Under the pieces are notes generated by a model. The model saw nothing but the letters and a program-made list of their open reading frames with translations. It was not told where the DNA came from and did not search any database. DNA of 64,000 nucleotides from Segatella paludivivens DSM 17968 = JCM 13650 (GTDB lineage Bacteria; Bacteroidota; Bacteroidia; Bacteroidales; Bacteroidaceae): contig NZ_KB890649.1 in the NCBI RefSeq assembly GCF_000373185.1, forward strand, positions 62,001 through 126,000. Reading direction: 5' to 3'. Positions 9,081-18,585 of the stretch are shown in pieces. A program made the position numbers and the translations under genes. Each line of letters begins with the position of its first letter. Positions within the stretch are counted from its first letter, which is position 1.

Positions 9081-9833
9081 TTACAATAGTTTTTCGATAA
9101 GTCCTTCTAATTTGTCAAGTTCCAACATGTTTGGTCCGTCACTAAGTCCTTCTTCAGGATTTGGATGAACTTCCAGAAAGTATCCTGTTGCTCCAAATGC
9201 TTTTGCAGCTAATGCCATAGACGGAACAAAACGACGGTCACCGCCAGTAGAACCGTTACCTGCTCCAGGACGCTGTACGCTATGCGTGCAATCCATGATT
9301 ACGTTTGGAGTGATTTCCTTCATGTCTGGAATATTGCGGAAGTCAACTACAAGATTGTTGTAACCAAAACTGTTACCTCTTTCCGTAAGCCATACTTCCT
9401 TAGCACCGCTTTCCACCGCTTTCTCTACAGGATATTTCATGTCTGCACCACTAAGGAACTGTGCTTTTTTAATATTCACAATCTTTCCTGTTTTGGCAGC
9501 AGCTACAAGCAAGTCAGTCTGTCGACATAAAAATGCTGGAATCTGTATCACGTCGCATACTTCTCCGGCAGCTTCAGCCTGATAGCTTTCGTGTATATCA
9601 GTGAGTATTCTCAGTCCGTATTTCTCTTTTATGTCAGAAAGCATTTGTAATCCGCGTTCCAATCCAGGACCACGGAATGAATTTAGTGATGTGCGGTTAG
9701 CTTTGTCGAAAGACGACTTGAATATGATATCCACACCTAGTTTCTTGTTTATTCTTACCAGTTCGCGAGCTACTGTGTCAAGCAGTTCCGATGACTCTAT
9801 AACGCAGGGGCCTGCAATAAATATTGGTTGCAT
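9081..9833 (-). CDS. kdsA: 3-deoxy-8-phosphooctulonate (Kdo-8-P) synthase
   Basis: 250 residues. Condenses arabinose-5-phosphate with phosphoenolpyruvate. Signature blocks: AGPCVIES at residues 7-14, KANRTS, GPGLERGL, CDVIQIPAFLCRQTDLL, DCTHSVQRPG and EVHPNPEEGLSDGPN. The cysteine in GPC (C10), with the later histidine, glutamate and aspartate, is the metal-dependent form; the metal-independent E. coli enzyme has asparagine at this place. First gene of the minus-strand run kdsA, kdsD, PLD-like and LuxR regulator, with gaps of 4, 16 and 20 bp. Confidence 0.96.
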   Translation of the reverse strand: MQPIFIAGPCVIESSELLDTVARELVRINKKLGVDIIFKSSFDKANRTSLNSFRGPGLERGLQMLSDIKEKYGLRILTDIHESYQAEAAGEVCDVIQIPAFLCRQTDLLVAAAKTGKIVNIKKAQFLSGADMKYPVEKAVESGAKEVWLTERGNSFGYNNLVVDFRNIPDMKEITPNVIMDCTHSVQRPGAGNGSTGGDRRFVPSMALAAKAFGATGYFLEVHPNPEEGLSDGPNMLELDKLEGLIEKLL

Positions 9834-9855
9834 ACTTCTAGATTTTCTTAGATTG

Positions 9856-9887
9856 CAAAGTTACTAAAAATCTCTGAAATAGGCAAA
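9856..9887 (-). promoter_or_regulatory. Promoter of the kdsA operon
   Basis: Minus-strand TAACTTTG (9863-9856) with TTTG at 9887-9884 and exactly 20 bp between, a full match to the Bacteroidales promoter. Confidence 0.7.
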
Positions 9888-10254
9888 GAAATAATACCAA
9901 AATGATGCTAATTGGCTAATTAATAAGCGATAACGATTGCATAGGTTACCAATAATAACACATGAGCGAATTAGGTTCGCCACATAAATCAATAGATTGG
10001 GCTATGATTGAACATGTTTTGATGTGTATGTTTTTGGAAAAACGAGTGAAGAGTTGATAAAATGCAAAAAAGGCGATTCTATACTTTTCAAACATGTTTA
10101 TGCTTTAAAAAAAATCTATATAAGTAATGTGCGCTCGCTCGCACGCATAGACTTTTTCGTTTTTTCTAGCGTCTAAATGTTGACTTCTTGATAACCAGAT
10201 TATTAGATGCTGTTTTTAGCGATCTATAGTGACGTTTAAGTGTCGTTAAAACTG

Positions 10255-10587
10255 GCGTTTCTACGATGAAATGCAAAAACTATGTTGCGTTGTAGCTAGT
10301 TTTATTAAATAAGACGCTTTTTCGACTCTATAATAATATAGAAATACAAGTTAACTTTCTGATATTCAGAGAATTGTCACTATGACGCTTGCTTTTTTGA
10401 AAAACCTATGTAGAAAGTGGTAAATCAGCTAGCATGTAGATCTAATAATTTGTAGCAAAACTATTCTCAATTTGCCCTTTGCGTTTTACGAAGAAATGCA
10501 ATGCGTTTTACGAAGGAATAGGGGGCATTTTACGAAGGAATGCATTGCGTTTTACGATGTTTTGCATTGCATTGCTTCGTAAAACGC
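10255..10587. repeat. 22-bp tandem repeat with inverted and outlying copies
   Basis: Four head-to-tail units of exactly 22 bp start at 10481, 10503, 10525 and 10547, each beginning GCGTTTTACGA or GCATTTTACGA and usually ending AATGCA(T/A)T. An inverted copy follows at 10569-10587 (reverse complement GCGTTTTACGAAGCAATGC). A diverged copy lies at 10255-10276. There are no spacers, so this is not a CRISPR array. Confidence 0.8.
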
Positions 10588-10910
10588 AAAAAATACGAAG
10601 TAAAAACGTAGCTCACCGTAGCTGAATATTGTTGGGTGAGTCTGTGATGTTTTGTCTATCAATGAATTAATATGCGACGTAGCTAGAAATAATAAATTAG
10701 CTAGAAGAGGCAACTATATTTTGACTGCATGGGCTTTAATCCTTAGTTGGTGGGGTGACTTCAAAAATTCGCTTTTAATTTTATGATTAGTGGGTCTTGT
10801 TTTTACTGTTATTATCATTTTTCGGTGTTGTGTATGGCGTAAAAAATCATAACAAAACCTGCTGCAATGTTGCGCGGGAAACATCAATTTTTGAAAAGTA
10901 ATTATGCAAG

Positions 10911-10948
10911 AAAGTTCGAACTTTTTTGAAAAATGTTGGAACATTTTT
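10911..10948. repeat. Two adjacent AT-rich palindromes
   Basis: AAAGTTCGAACTTT (10911-10924) is a perfect 14-bp palindrome. AAAAATGTT-GG-AACATTTTT (10929-10948) is a 9-bp inverted repeat with a 2-bp centre. On the minus strand they lie just after a promoter-like pair of boxes (TTG 10991-10989, TATTTTTG 10968-10961, spacing 20). Confidence 0.7.
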
Positions 10949-11046
10949 GAAAAAAAGTTGCAAAAATAAACGTGTAACTCCCTGATTATCAATATCCCCA
11001 CTATATATAATATACTAGATAGATATATAGATATATATATTCATAG

Positions 11047-11094
11047 AAACTAATGCTGCTACTGTAATAAAGAAAACAGCAGCAGCATTAGTTT
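11047..11094 (-). terminator. Hairpin downstream of the mscS-type gene
   Basis: Nineteen-base arms (11047-11065 and 11076-11094, AAACTAATGCTGCT...) with one mismatch. It lies 33 bp beyond the stop of the channel gene. The T tract is better on the plus strand (TTTTTC) than on the minus strand, so termination efficiency is uncertain. Confidence 0.6.
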
Positions 11095-11126
11095 TTCTAA
11101 CGAAGATGAAATAAAACTTCTTTACA

Positions 11127-13481
11127 TTATGATTTTGCGATATCTTCTGAATGCTTAATTGATATTTCGCGTTGCGGATATGGAATCTCAATATTGTATT
11201 TGTTCAGTGTGTCATAGATGCATTCAAGAATACATCCGTCGGCATTGTTTTGAGATAGCACAGGAACCCATACAAGAATCTTCAGATTTATGGCACTATC
11301 GCCAAAATCCTTTAATGTGATATTCACGTCCCGCTCTTTGTTGATGCAGTCTAGTTTTGAAATCTCGTCATGAAGCAACTGTTTCACTTTGTGGATATCT
11401 GTTCCGTAAGCCACACCAACTTCGAGGCAGTCAAGTTCGAAACCATGATTCTTAGTCATGTTCTTGTAGTTCTTTGTGAAGAGCTGACTATTTTGGAATG
11501 CAATCACCGAACCGTCATTTGCTTCAACGATGGTTGAAGTGTAACTTATCGAACTAACTTTGCCACGAGTTCCGTCACAGATGATATAATCGCCAATCTT
11601 TACACGTCCTGCCATCAAAGAAATACCGTAGTAAATGTTTTCTAGAATATCCTTCATTGCAAAACCAATACCAGTGGATAGACCTCCCGAAACAACAACC
11701 AGCCAAGTGCTGTCAATATGGAAAATCGCGAGTGCGCTTATCAACCATATACCCCACACAATAACTTGTACAAGATTCTTTGCCATCACGTTTCTACTGG
11801 CAGCGGTGCTGTAGTCGGCTTTCTCGAAATGTAGTTTCAGAAAAGCCTTAAAACATCTGTTGCCGTAAGAGAAAAGGTAAAATAATACGATTACCTGAGC
11901 GATAGAGAATATGCTAGCTGAGAACCATTTAGTTTCGATGTAGTTTTTTTTGAATATCATCCATGTGGTATCACTGAGGTTGAACACATCGGCAGCCCAG
12001 TATATAGCGATGATAAACGAATAGACGCTTAGCATGGGTAGAATCACCTGATAAATCAAGTCAAACATCCATGTCTTCTTGATATCCATGTTTTTATATC
12101 CTTTTCTGATGGCAATGCCTTTAAGCCATCCACGCAGACATGTTATTGTGAGGATACAAGTGAGCTGCATCACCCACCAGATCAGCAGTTGTACGCTGAG
12201 TAGAGTATAGCCATTCCATGCAGATAGCAAAGAAACGATGAACACAACCAGAGAAGCGTATGTGTAGGCTACATCACTTTTAGGAATGTTATTGTTGTGT
12301 CGTCTTATTACCCAAAATTGCCATATTGTGCAGACAAGTAGGATAGGCGAGAAGATGATATTTACTAAATCATTTGGAATCAATATGATACGGAATGCGA
12401 TCACTACGAACCCTATAAATATCAACGGCGAGTATATTCTGAATCCGCTTGCAATCTGTTTGCCATCAAGTCGTAGAAGGAGTGAAATCAGAATCACACC
12501 TAACAGCCATGTGTATTCCACAAACAGTCCACTAGCCATGATTATGAAGTTTTGGTCGGAGAAGATAAGACTTGTAAGTCCTAGTATCACCGCTAGTGAC
12601 ACCACCGAAGAAGCCATAATAATGCATGTGCGCTTAGACATAAACGATTCTGTGCGAAATCTCTTAGGCATAAGAAATCTTATAGCCAGAACATTGATAA
12701 AGCTGGCAATGAAACTGTAGAAACAGATTATAGCAAACAGTCCGAAAATCAGTCGTGAGTCCCATTGTGATGGCACTTTAGTCTTAATGAAATATTTTGT
12801 TTCAATAGATTCCCGAGTTTCTCTAACATTCATCCGCAACTTTGATATAATCTTGAAATAGTTATCACCTGCATTGCTGAAAATGTTGTTTTGTATTTCA
12901 GAATAACGCTTATTGGCATAGTCGTTAAGATGTTTCAGTTGACTTTCTGTAGACTGATAATAGCCAATGTAGTCACTAAACTGATTGCTGTTATCATTGA
13001 GAGTATGCCTGATGTTGATTGCCAATGTGAGGCAGACATTCTTGTCGATTAACGCCTTTTTGCTGAGTGATGCAACGTGCATGCTGCTCAAAGTGTTAAT
13101 GAGGCTGTCGTAGCGTGCTATTTCCGAGTTGGTTTTTGTGATATAGTTTTTAAACGGCAGTACGTTTTTCTTGTAGTCGTGATATTGTTCAGTTGCTTCA
13201 TGGCAAGCGTATGCTAGGTCGAACACGTATTCAGGACGTTGCGAATAAAGCATCAGTGAGTTTTGACTGCTCTTGTTCATAATGCCAAACAGTTTGTCTA
13301 CTACTTGAGTTTGCTGCTCTTTCATGAATCCCGATTGACGTTCGAGTTCTGTTCGATAGTTTGTGAGTTCGGAACGTAGAATAGACAGCGTGTTGTCAAG
13401 ATTTTGTTCTTTGAGAACAGCTCTTGCCGGAGATAGTATCGTGGCAATGAGTAGAATTATTAGTAAGACTCTCTTGTTCAT
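11127..13481 (-). CDS. MscS-family mechanosensitive ion channel
   Basis: 784 residues when started at the ATG at 13481, which gives a normal signal peptide (MNKRVLLIILLIATILSPARA); the frame is open a little further upstream but that start is unlikely. After an N-terminal periplasmic region rich in helical repeats (about residues 20-230) come many membrane segments, then the MscS core: pore helix SGGLSTGIGFAMKDILENI followed by the beta domain (GDYIICDGTRGKV, VIAFQNSQLFTKNYKN) and a C-terminal alpha/beta domain. The layout resembles large MscK/MscM-like channels that relieve osmotic shock. It is divergently transcribed from the sugar-kinase gene. Confidence 0.88.
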   Translation of the reverse strand: MNKRVLLIILLIATILSPARAVLKEQNLDNTLSILRSELTNYRTELERQSGFMKEQQTQVVDKLFGIMNKSSQNSLMLYSQRPEYVFDLAYACHEATEQYHDYKKNVLPFKNYITKTNSEIARYDSLINTLSSMHVASLSKKALIDKNVCLTLAINIRHTLNDNSNQFSDYIGYYQSTESQLKHLNDYANKRYSEIQNNIFSNAGDNYFKIISKLRMNVRETRESIETKYFIKTKVPSQWDSRLIFGLFAIICFYSFIASFINVLAIRFLMPKRFRTESFMSKRTCIIMASSVVSLAVILGLTSLIFSDQNFIIMASGLFVEYTWLLGVILISLLLRLDGKQIASGFRIYSPLIFIGFVVIAFRIILIPNDLVNIIFSPILLVCTIWQFWVIRRHNNNIPKSDVAYTYASLVVFIVSLLSAWNGYTLLSVQLLIWWVMQLTCILTITCLRGWLKGIAIRKGYKNMDIKKTWMFDLIYQVILPMLSVYSFIIAIYWAADVFNLSDTTWMIFKKNYIETKWFSASIFSIAQVIVLFYLFSYGNRCFKAFLKLHFEKADYSTAASRNVMAKNLVQVIVWGIWLISALAIFHIDSTWLVVVSGGLSTGIGFAMKDILENIYYGISLMAGRVKIGDYIICDGTRGKVSSISYTSTIVEANDGSVIAFQNSQLFTKNYKNMTKNHGFELDCLEVGVAYGTDIHKVKQLLHDEISKLDCINKERDVNITLKDFGDSAINLKILVWVPVLSQNNADGCILECIYDTLNKYNIEIPYPQREISIKHSEDIAKS

Positions 13482-13591
13482 TATTTGCTTTGTTGTGAAA
13501 ATATGAATGCAAAAATAATAAAAAGGCAATAATAAAGGCTTGAAAAGGCAATATTTTTTAAATAATTATCTTTAATCTCGTTTTTTATCAC

Positions 13592-13599
13592 TACTTTTG
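13592..13599 (+). promoter_or_regulatory. -7 element of the GlcNAc kinase-like gene
   Basis: TACTTTTG 27 bp before the ATG; no clear -33 element 20 bp upstream. Confidence 0.4.
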
Positions 13600-13626
13600 T
13601 AGTTAAATAATTGATAATCCAAAACG

Positions 13627-14472
13627 ATGTTGATAATAGCAGATAGCGGTAGTACCAAAACCGATTGGTTTGTTGTGAAAAACAACGAGATAACAAGAAC
13701 ATTCAAGTCGCAAGGCATAAATCCATTTCATCAGAAAGTTAATGAAATTAAGTATACACTCAAAGAAGAAGTGCTGTGCATGATGAGTGAAGAATTCTTG
13801 TCGTCTGACTTGAATATTGCATTTTACGGTAGCGGTTGTACCGTTGAGAAGATTCCTGTAATGCGAAATATTCTTGCAGAAGTATTCTCTTTGCCATTGC
13901 AAAACATTGAGGTTGCTGGTGATTTACTTGGTGCTGCGCGTGCGGTTTGTGGACACGAAAGTGGTATTGCGTGCATATTGGGCACAGGTGCAAATAGCTG
14001 TCTGTATGACGGACAAGAAATAACAGCCAACACACCACCGTTAGGTTACATACTTGGCGACGAAGGCAGTGGGGCTGTGCTTGGCAAAAGATTCATGAAC
14101 GGAATATTCAAAGGATGGATTCCTGAACGTATAAAGGACATGTATCTTAAAGAGACAAATCAAACATATAGCAACATCATCAGCAAAGTGTATACTGAAC
14201 CATTGGCAAATCGCTATCTGGCAACAGTGTCTAAGTTTGTTGGTGAGCATATTGATGAGGAACCTTTACGAAAACTTGTGAGGGATAATTTCTCTGATTT
14301 TATGAAATACAACATATTGCCTTACAGTGAGGTGCGCAAGATTGGTTTTATAGGCAGTGTTGCAGATGTATTTTCAGATATTCTCAAAGAAGTGTGTCAA
14401 GAATACGGATTTGAGGTGAGCAGAATTAGTCAAAGCCCTATTACTGGTTTGCTGGATTATTATAGAAAATAA
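13627..14472 (+). CDS. N-acetylglucosamine kinase-like protein (BadF/BadG ATPase family)
   Basis: 281 residues with the actin-fold ATPase motifs of the BadF/BadG/BcrA family: phosphate-1 DSGSTKTDW at residues 6-14, phosphate-2 region ILGTGANSCLYDG, and an adenosine-type motif near GFIGSVADVF. Bacteroidota proteins of this length are annotated as N-acetylglucosamine or related amino-sugar kinases working in cell-wall recycling. The sugar specificity is inferred from family only. The divergent gene is an MscS-type channel and the downstream gene is gyrA, so context does not help. Confidence 0.8.
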   Translation: MLIIADSGSTKTDWFVVKNNEITRTFKSQGINPFHQKVNEIKYTLKEEVLCMMSEEFLSSDLNIAFYGSGCTVEKIPVMRNILAEVFSLPLQNIEVAGDLLGAARAVCGHESGIACILGTGANSCLYDGQEITANTPPLGYILGDEGSGAVLGKRFMNGIFKGWIPERIKDMYLKETNQTYSNIISKVYTEPLANRYLATVSKFVGEHIDEEPLRKLVRDNFSDFMKYNILPYSEVRKIGFIGSVADVFSDILKEVCQEYGFEVSRISQSPITGLLDYYRK

Positions 14473-14505
14473 TACGTAAAATGAACGTTTTTTGCCTCTA
14501 ACGCA

Positions 14506-14535
14506 TTGTTATGTCGAAAAAATGTTGTAATTTAG
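14506..14535 (+). promoter_or_regulatory. Probable gyrA promoter
   Basis: TTG at 14506-14508 and TAATTTAG at 14528-14535 with 19 bp between; one mismatch to TAnnTTTG. Leader of about 110 nt. Confidence 0.4.
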
Positions 14536-14654
14536 CACCCTTGAAAAAGTATTAAAAATCGCTTAGAATGAAAATAAACGGCATTCTGATTGATTTTTAC
14601 TTTTAGGTTTAAAGCTGATAAATAGAAAAATAAAATAATAACAAATAAATTTCA

Positions 14655-17267
14655 ATGGACGAAAATCTGACAATTGATAACGACAGAATATTGAAAATCA
14701 ATATCGAGGAAGAAATGAAATCCTCGTATATTGACTATTCTATGTCTGTTATTGTGGCTCGTGCACTACCGGATGTGCGTGATGGTTTTAAACCAGTTCA
14801 TCGCCGTATCCTTTATGGTATGCAGGGACTTGGTAATACCAGTGACAAACCTTTCAAGAAATGTGCCCGTGTAGTTGGTGAAGTTCTTGGTAAGTATCAC
14901 CCACATGGAGATGGATCTGTATATGGAGCACTTGTGCGTATGGGACAGGATTGGAACATGCGTTATAAACTTGTAGACGGTCAGGGAAACTTTGGTTCTG
15001 TAGACGGTGATTCTCCTGCAGCCATGCGTTATACAGAGTGTCGCCTTAGCAAAATGGGTGAGCGCGTCATGGACGACTTGGAAAAGGAAACTGTAGACAT
15101 GACCAATAACTTTGACGATACGCTTGTAGAGCCTTCTGTTATGCCAACAAAGATTCCTAACTTGTTGGTAAACGGTGGTAATGGTATCGCTGTAGGTATG
15201 GCTACAAATATTCCTACTCATAATCTTTGTGAAGTAATCGACGGTTGTTGCGCATATATTGATAATCCAGAAATCGACTTGGACGGCTTGATGCAATACA
15301 TCAAGGCTCCGGACTTCCCAACAGGTGCTTATATTTATGGCATACAGGGCGTACGTCAGGCTTATGAGACTGGTCGTGGCCGCATTATAATGCGTTCAAA
15401 AGCTGAAATAGAGAGTGGTGAAAGCCATGACAAGATTGTTGTTACTGAAATTCCTTATGGCGTAAACAAGCAGATGCTTATTGAGTATATTGCTGAGTTG
15501 GTTAAGGAAGGTAAAATTGATGGTATCAGCAATGCTAACGATGAGTCTGGCCGTCAGGGTATGCGTATCGTAATTGATGTAAAGAAAGATGCAAATGCCA
15601 ATGTAATTCTGAATAAACTTTTCAAGATGACGGCATTGCAGAGTTCATTCTCTGTAAACTGTATCGCTCTTGTTAAGGGACGTCCACGTTTGCTTAGTTT
15701 ACGCGAATGCGTTATGTATTTCGTAGAGCATCGTCACGACGTAACTATACGCAGAACAAAGTATGATTTGAGAAAGGCTCAGGAACGTGCCCACATCCTT
15801 GAAGGACTTATCATTGCATGTGATAATATTGATGAAGTTGTTCATCTTATCCGTGCAAGCAAGACTCCTGCTGAGGCTCAGAAGAACTTGGAACAGCGTT
15901 TCAACCTTGATGAATTGCAGAGTAGAGCTATCGTTGATATGCGATTAAGTCAACTCACAGGTCTCCGTATGGATCAGTTGCATGCTGAATATGAAGAACT
16001 AGAGCGTCAGATTGCTTATTATCAGCAGATCCTTGACGATCCAGAACTTTGCAAGAAGGTTATGAAAGATGAACTTAACGAGGTTAAGGATAAGTATGGC
16101 GATGAGCGCCGTACAGAGATTAAATACTCTAGCGAGGAATTCAATCCAGAAGACTTCTATCCAAATGATCCTGTTGTTATTACTGTCAGCCACATGGGTT
16201 ACATCAAGCGTACACCGCTTAGTGAGTTCCGTGAGCAGGCACGTGGTGGAGTAGGTTCTAAGGGTGCACGTCATCGTGATCAGGACTTCACTGAATTTAT
16301 CTATCCTGCTACAATGCACCAGACAATGTTGTTCTTCACAAAGAAGGGACGTTGCTATTGGTTGAAGTGTTATGAAATTCCTGAGGGCGACCGCAATAGT
16401 AAGGGACGCGCTATACAGAATATGCTCAATATTGAAAGTGACGACACACTGAACGCAATACTCCGTCTTCGTGGTCTTAACGATGATGAGTTTAATAATA
16501 GTCACTACGTTATCTTCGCAACTAAGAATGGTACTGTTAAGAAGACAAGTCTTGAGGCTTACAGCCGCCCACGCGCAAATGGTGTCATTGCCATAAATAT
16601 CGCAGAGGGTGATGAGGTTGTAGATGTACGCCTTACTAACGGTAATAACGAGTTGATTATCGCAAATCGTAACGGTCGTGCCGTTCGCTTCAATGAGAAT
16701 GCAATACGTACAATGGGGCGTACAGCTACTGGTGTAAGAGGTATGCGTCTTGACGCAGAAAATGATGATGTTATAGGTATGATTACCGTAAACGACGCTG
16801 AAAATGAAACTGTCATGGTAGTAAGTGAACAGGGTTATGGCAAGCGCAGTTTTGTTGAAGACTATCGTATCACTAATCGTGGTGGTAAGGGTGTTAAGAC
16901 AATGTCTATAACCGATAAGACAGGTCGCTTGGTAAGCATAAAGAATGTTACCGACGATAATGATCTTATGATTATCAACAAGAGCGGAATCGTTATTCGT
17001 CTAGCAGTTGCAGATGTCCGAATCATGGGACGTGCTACTCAGGGCGTTCGCCTTATCAATCTAGCAAAGAAAAATGATGTAATTGCTAGCGTATGCAAGG
17101 TGATGAGTTCTGAGTTGGAAGTTACTATTGAGGAAGAAAGCCGTGCTCAATGGGCTAACAAAACTGAAGAGATAAAGAAGGATACGCTGTCTGAAGCTTC
17201 TGATGAAGATGAAGTTGAAGAGCAGGCTCCTTTGGTAGACTTCGACGACGAAGAAACACAAGAATAA
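14655..17267 (+). CDS. gyrA: DNA gyrase subunit A
   Basis: 870 residues. Cleaves and rejoins DNA in the A2B2 gyrase. The N-terminal breakage-reunion domain holds the catalytic tyrosine Y126 in AMRYTE, and the C-terminal half has six beta-pinwheel repeats (for example [15 protein letters not shown] and [20 protein letters not shown]). The GyrA box is recognisable as [12 protein letters not shown] near residue 535. The acidic tail (last 30 residues) is typical of Bacteroidota. In the quinolone-resistance region the usual serine after HPHGD is glycine (G87, equivalent to E. coli S83) and the D87-equivalent is G91. The downstream TPR gene starts after 27 bp. Confidence 0.98.
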   Translation: MDENLTIDNDRILKINIEEEMKSSYIDYSMSVIVARALPDVRDGFKPVHRRILYGMQGLGNTSDKPFKKCARVVGEVLGKYHPHGDGSVYGALVRMGQDWNMRYKLVDGQGNFGSVDGDSPAAMRYTECRLSKMGERVMDDLEKETVDMTNNFDDTLVEPSVMPTKIPNLLVNGGNGIAVGMATNIPTHNLCEVIDGCCAYIDNPEIDLDGLMQYIKAPDFPTGAYIYGIQGVRQAYETGRGRIIMRSKAEIESGESHDKIVVTEIPYGVNKQMLIEYIAELVKEGKIDGISNANDESGRQGMRIVIDVKKDANANVILNKLFKMTALQSSFSVNCIALVKGRPRLLSLRECVMYFVEHRHDVTIRRTKYDLRKAQERAHILEGLIIACDNIDEVVHLIRASKTPAEAQKNLEQRFNLDELQSRAIVDMRLSQLTGLRMDQLHAEYEELERQIAYYQQILDDPELCKKVMKDELNEVKDKYGDERRTEIKYSSEEFNPEDFYPNDPVVITVSHMGYIKRTPLSEFREQARGGVGSKGARHRDQDFTEFIYPATMHQTMLFFTKKGRCYWLKCYEIPEGDRNSKGRAIQNMLNIESDDTLNAILRLRGLNDDEFNNSHYVIFATKNGTVKKTSLEAYSRPRANGVIAINIAEGDEVVDVRLTNGNNELIIANRNGRAVRFNENAIRTMGRTATGVRGMRLDAENDDVIGMITVNDAENETVMVVSEQGYGKRSFVEDYRITNRGGKGVKTMSITDKTGRLVSIKNVTDDNDLMIINKSGIVIRLAVADVRIMGRATQGVRLINLAKKNDVIASVCKVMSSELEVTIEEESRAQWANKTEEIKKDTLSEASDEDEVEEQAPLVDFDDEETQE

Positions 17268-17294
17268 CAAACCTTTTAATATAAAAACGTAATT

Positions 17295-18518
17295 ATGAGA
17301 AAGTTAATGATCGCAGCTTTGATGCTACTAGGTACATCTGCTGCTTTTGCCGGCGACAGCGAACCTTTGAAGGCGATACTTAAGGCAAAGACTTATGCTG
17401 ATGCAGAAACACTGCTGAAGACTAACTTGAACCAGTTGGTTAATGACGCAGAAAAGGCAAAGGCTTACAATAAACTTGTTGATTTGGCAATGGAAAAAGT
17501 CACCAAGGAGCAAGCTACAATTACTTCTAATCAGATGGCAAAGCAGTTTGGTCAGGGTAAGGAAGTTGCTTATGATACAACAGGTTACAACAATGCACTT
17601 TTTGATGCAATCAACAGTGCTATAGTTTGTAATGAGTTTGACCAGAAGCCAAACGATGGTGGTAAAATCAAACCTAAGTTTGAGTCTTCAAACGCTACTC
17701 GCCTATACGGTTTGCGTGCAAACCTTATCAATGCCGGACAGGCTGCAGGTCAGAAGAATGACCAAGCTACTGCATTGAAATACTTTGGTATGTATGTAGA
17801 GAGTGCTGTTAACCCATTGTTTAAGAGCATTGACCGTACAAAGATGCCTGATCAGTATCTAGGTGAGGTTGCTCGTGTAGCTGGTGTTTATGCTTTCCAG
17901 AACAAACAATTGGACTTGGCAAATAAGTATGTAGACGTAGCTATGAAGGACACAGCCGTTTATAAGGATGCTCTTAACTTGAAGATGTATCTTATGCAGC
18001 AGGGCTTGAAGTCAAAGGCTGATTCTATTCAGTATGTTGAGACTTTGAAAGGTCTTTATGCTAAAGATTCAAAGAACGACCAGATTTTTGCAACACTTGT
18101 AAACATGTATGGTAGTCTTAAGATGACAGCTGATCAGGATAAGATCATTGCTGACAAAATAGCTGCTGAGCCTGAGAATTCTATCGCATGGGCTTTGAAG
18201 GGACAGAACTTTATGAACACAAACAAGCCAGAACAGGCTGTAGAGTGCTTCAAAAAGGCTATCATAAAGGATGATAAGAATGTTGTTGTTCTTACATATC
18301 TAGGTTTCTGTCTTAATGCACAGGCTGGTTCTATCAACGGTAACAAGGTTGAGCAGCAGAAACTTTACAAAGAAAGCCAAGACTACTTGGAGAAAGCACG
18401 TAGCTTGGATCCAAACCGCGAGAAGGCTAACTGGAGTTATCCTCTTTACTCTGTTTATTACAGCCTTTATGGCGCAACAGACAGCCGTACAAAGGAAATG
18501 GAATCTTTGAACAAGTAA
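17295..18518 (+). CDS. Secreted TPR protein, first of three tandem paralogues
   Basis: 407 residues. Signal peptide (MRKLMIAALMLLGTSAAFA, cleavage before GDS), then an all-helical protein with tetratricopeptide-like repeats; the clearest is NSIAWALKGQNFMNTNKPEQ near residues 295-315. A segment FDQKPNDGGKIKPKF near residue 115 recurs in the next two proteins (FDSKADSKGKIKLHY, LDMKPDAKGRIKLKY) and marks them as paralogues. Probably periplasmic and involved in protein-protein contacts; function unknown. It lies 27 bp after gyrA and may share its transcript. A strong hairpin follows its stop codon. Confidence 0.85.
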   Translation: MRKLMIAALMLLGTSAAFAGDSEPLKAILKAKTYADAETLLKTNLNQLVNDAEKAKAYNKLVDLAMEKVTKEQATITSNQMAKQFGQGKEVAYDTTGYNNALFDAINSAIVCNEFDQKPNDGGKIKPKFESSNATRLYGLRANLINAGQAAGQKNDQATALKYFGMYVESAVNPLFKSIDRTKMPDQYLGEVARVAGVYAFQNKQLDLANKYVDVAMKDTAVYKDALNLKMYLMQQGLKSKADSIQYVETLKGLYAKDSKNDQIFATLVNMYGSLKMTADQDKIIADKIAAEPENSIAWALKGQNFMNTNKPEQAVECFKKAIIKDDKNVVVLTYLGFCLNAQAGSINGNKVEQQKLYKESQDYLEKARSLDPNREKANWSYPLYSVYYSLYGATDSRTKEMESLNK

Positions 18519-18531
18519 TTTTTTTTAATAA

Positions 18532-18579
18532 AAATAGAGCATTACCGTGGAGTTTTCCTCCATAGGTTATGCTCTATTT
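18532..18579 (+). terminator. Hairpin between the first and second TPR genes
   Basis: Long stem AAATAGAGCAT...ATGCTCTATTT closed by (G/A)TGGAG/CTCCAT around a TTTTC loop. The T tract is weak (ATTTATCTTT), so it may attenuate rather than fully stop transcription into the second gene. An ATG inside the stem at 18551-18552 is absent; the open frame that starts at 18547 (GTG) lies in this hairpin and is not a credible start. Confidence 0.6.
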
Positions 18580-18585
18580 ATCTTT

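Larger units (their letters stand above)
9888..11046. other. Gene-poor region with repeats and palindromes
   Basis: About 1.2 kb between kdsA and the mscS terminator with no ORF that resembles a protein. It contains a hairpin GTGCG/CGCAC near 10128-10143, a 22-bp tandem repeat (10481-10587) with one outlying copy (10255-10276), two AT-rich palindromes (10911-10948) and a minus-strand promoter-like sequence (10961-10991) with no convincing gene behind it. A 95-codon minus-strand frame (10714-11001) crosses the palindromes and looks accidental, although its last 34 codons from an ATG could be a remnant. Confidence 0.5.

Noticed and set aside
10481..10587. CRISPR array
   Set aside because: The 22-bp units abut with no spacers and no cas genes are nearby.
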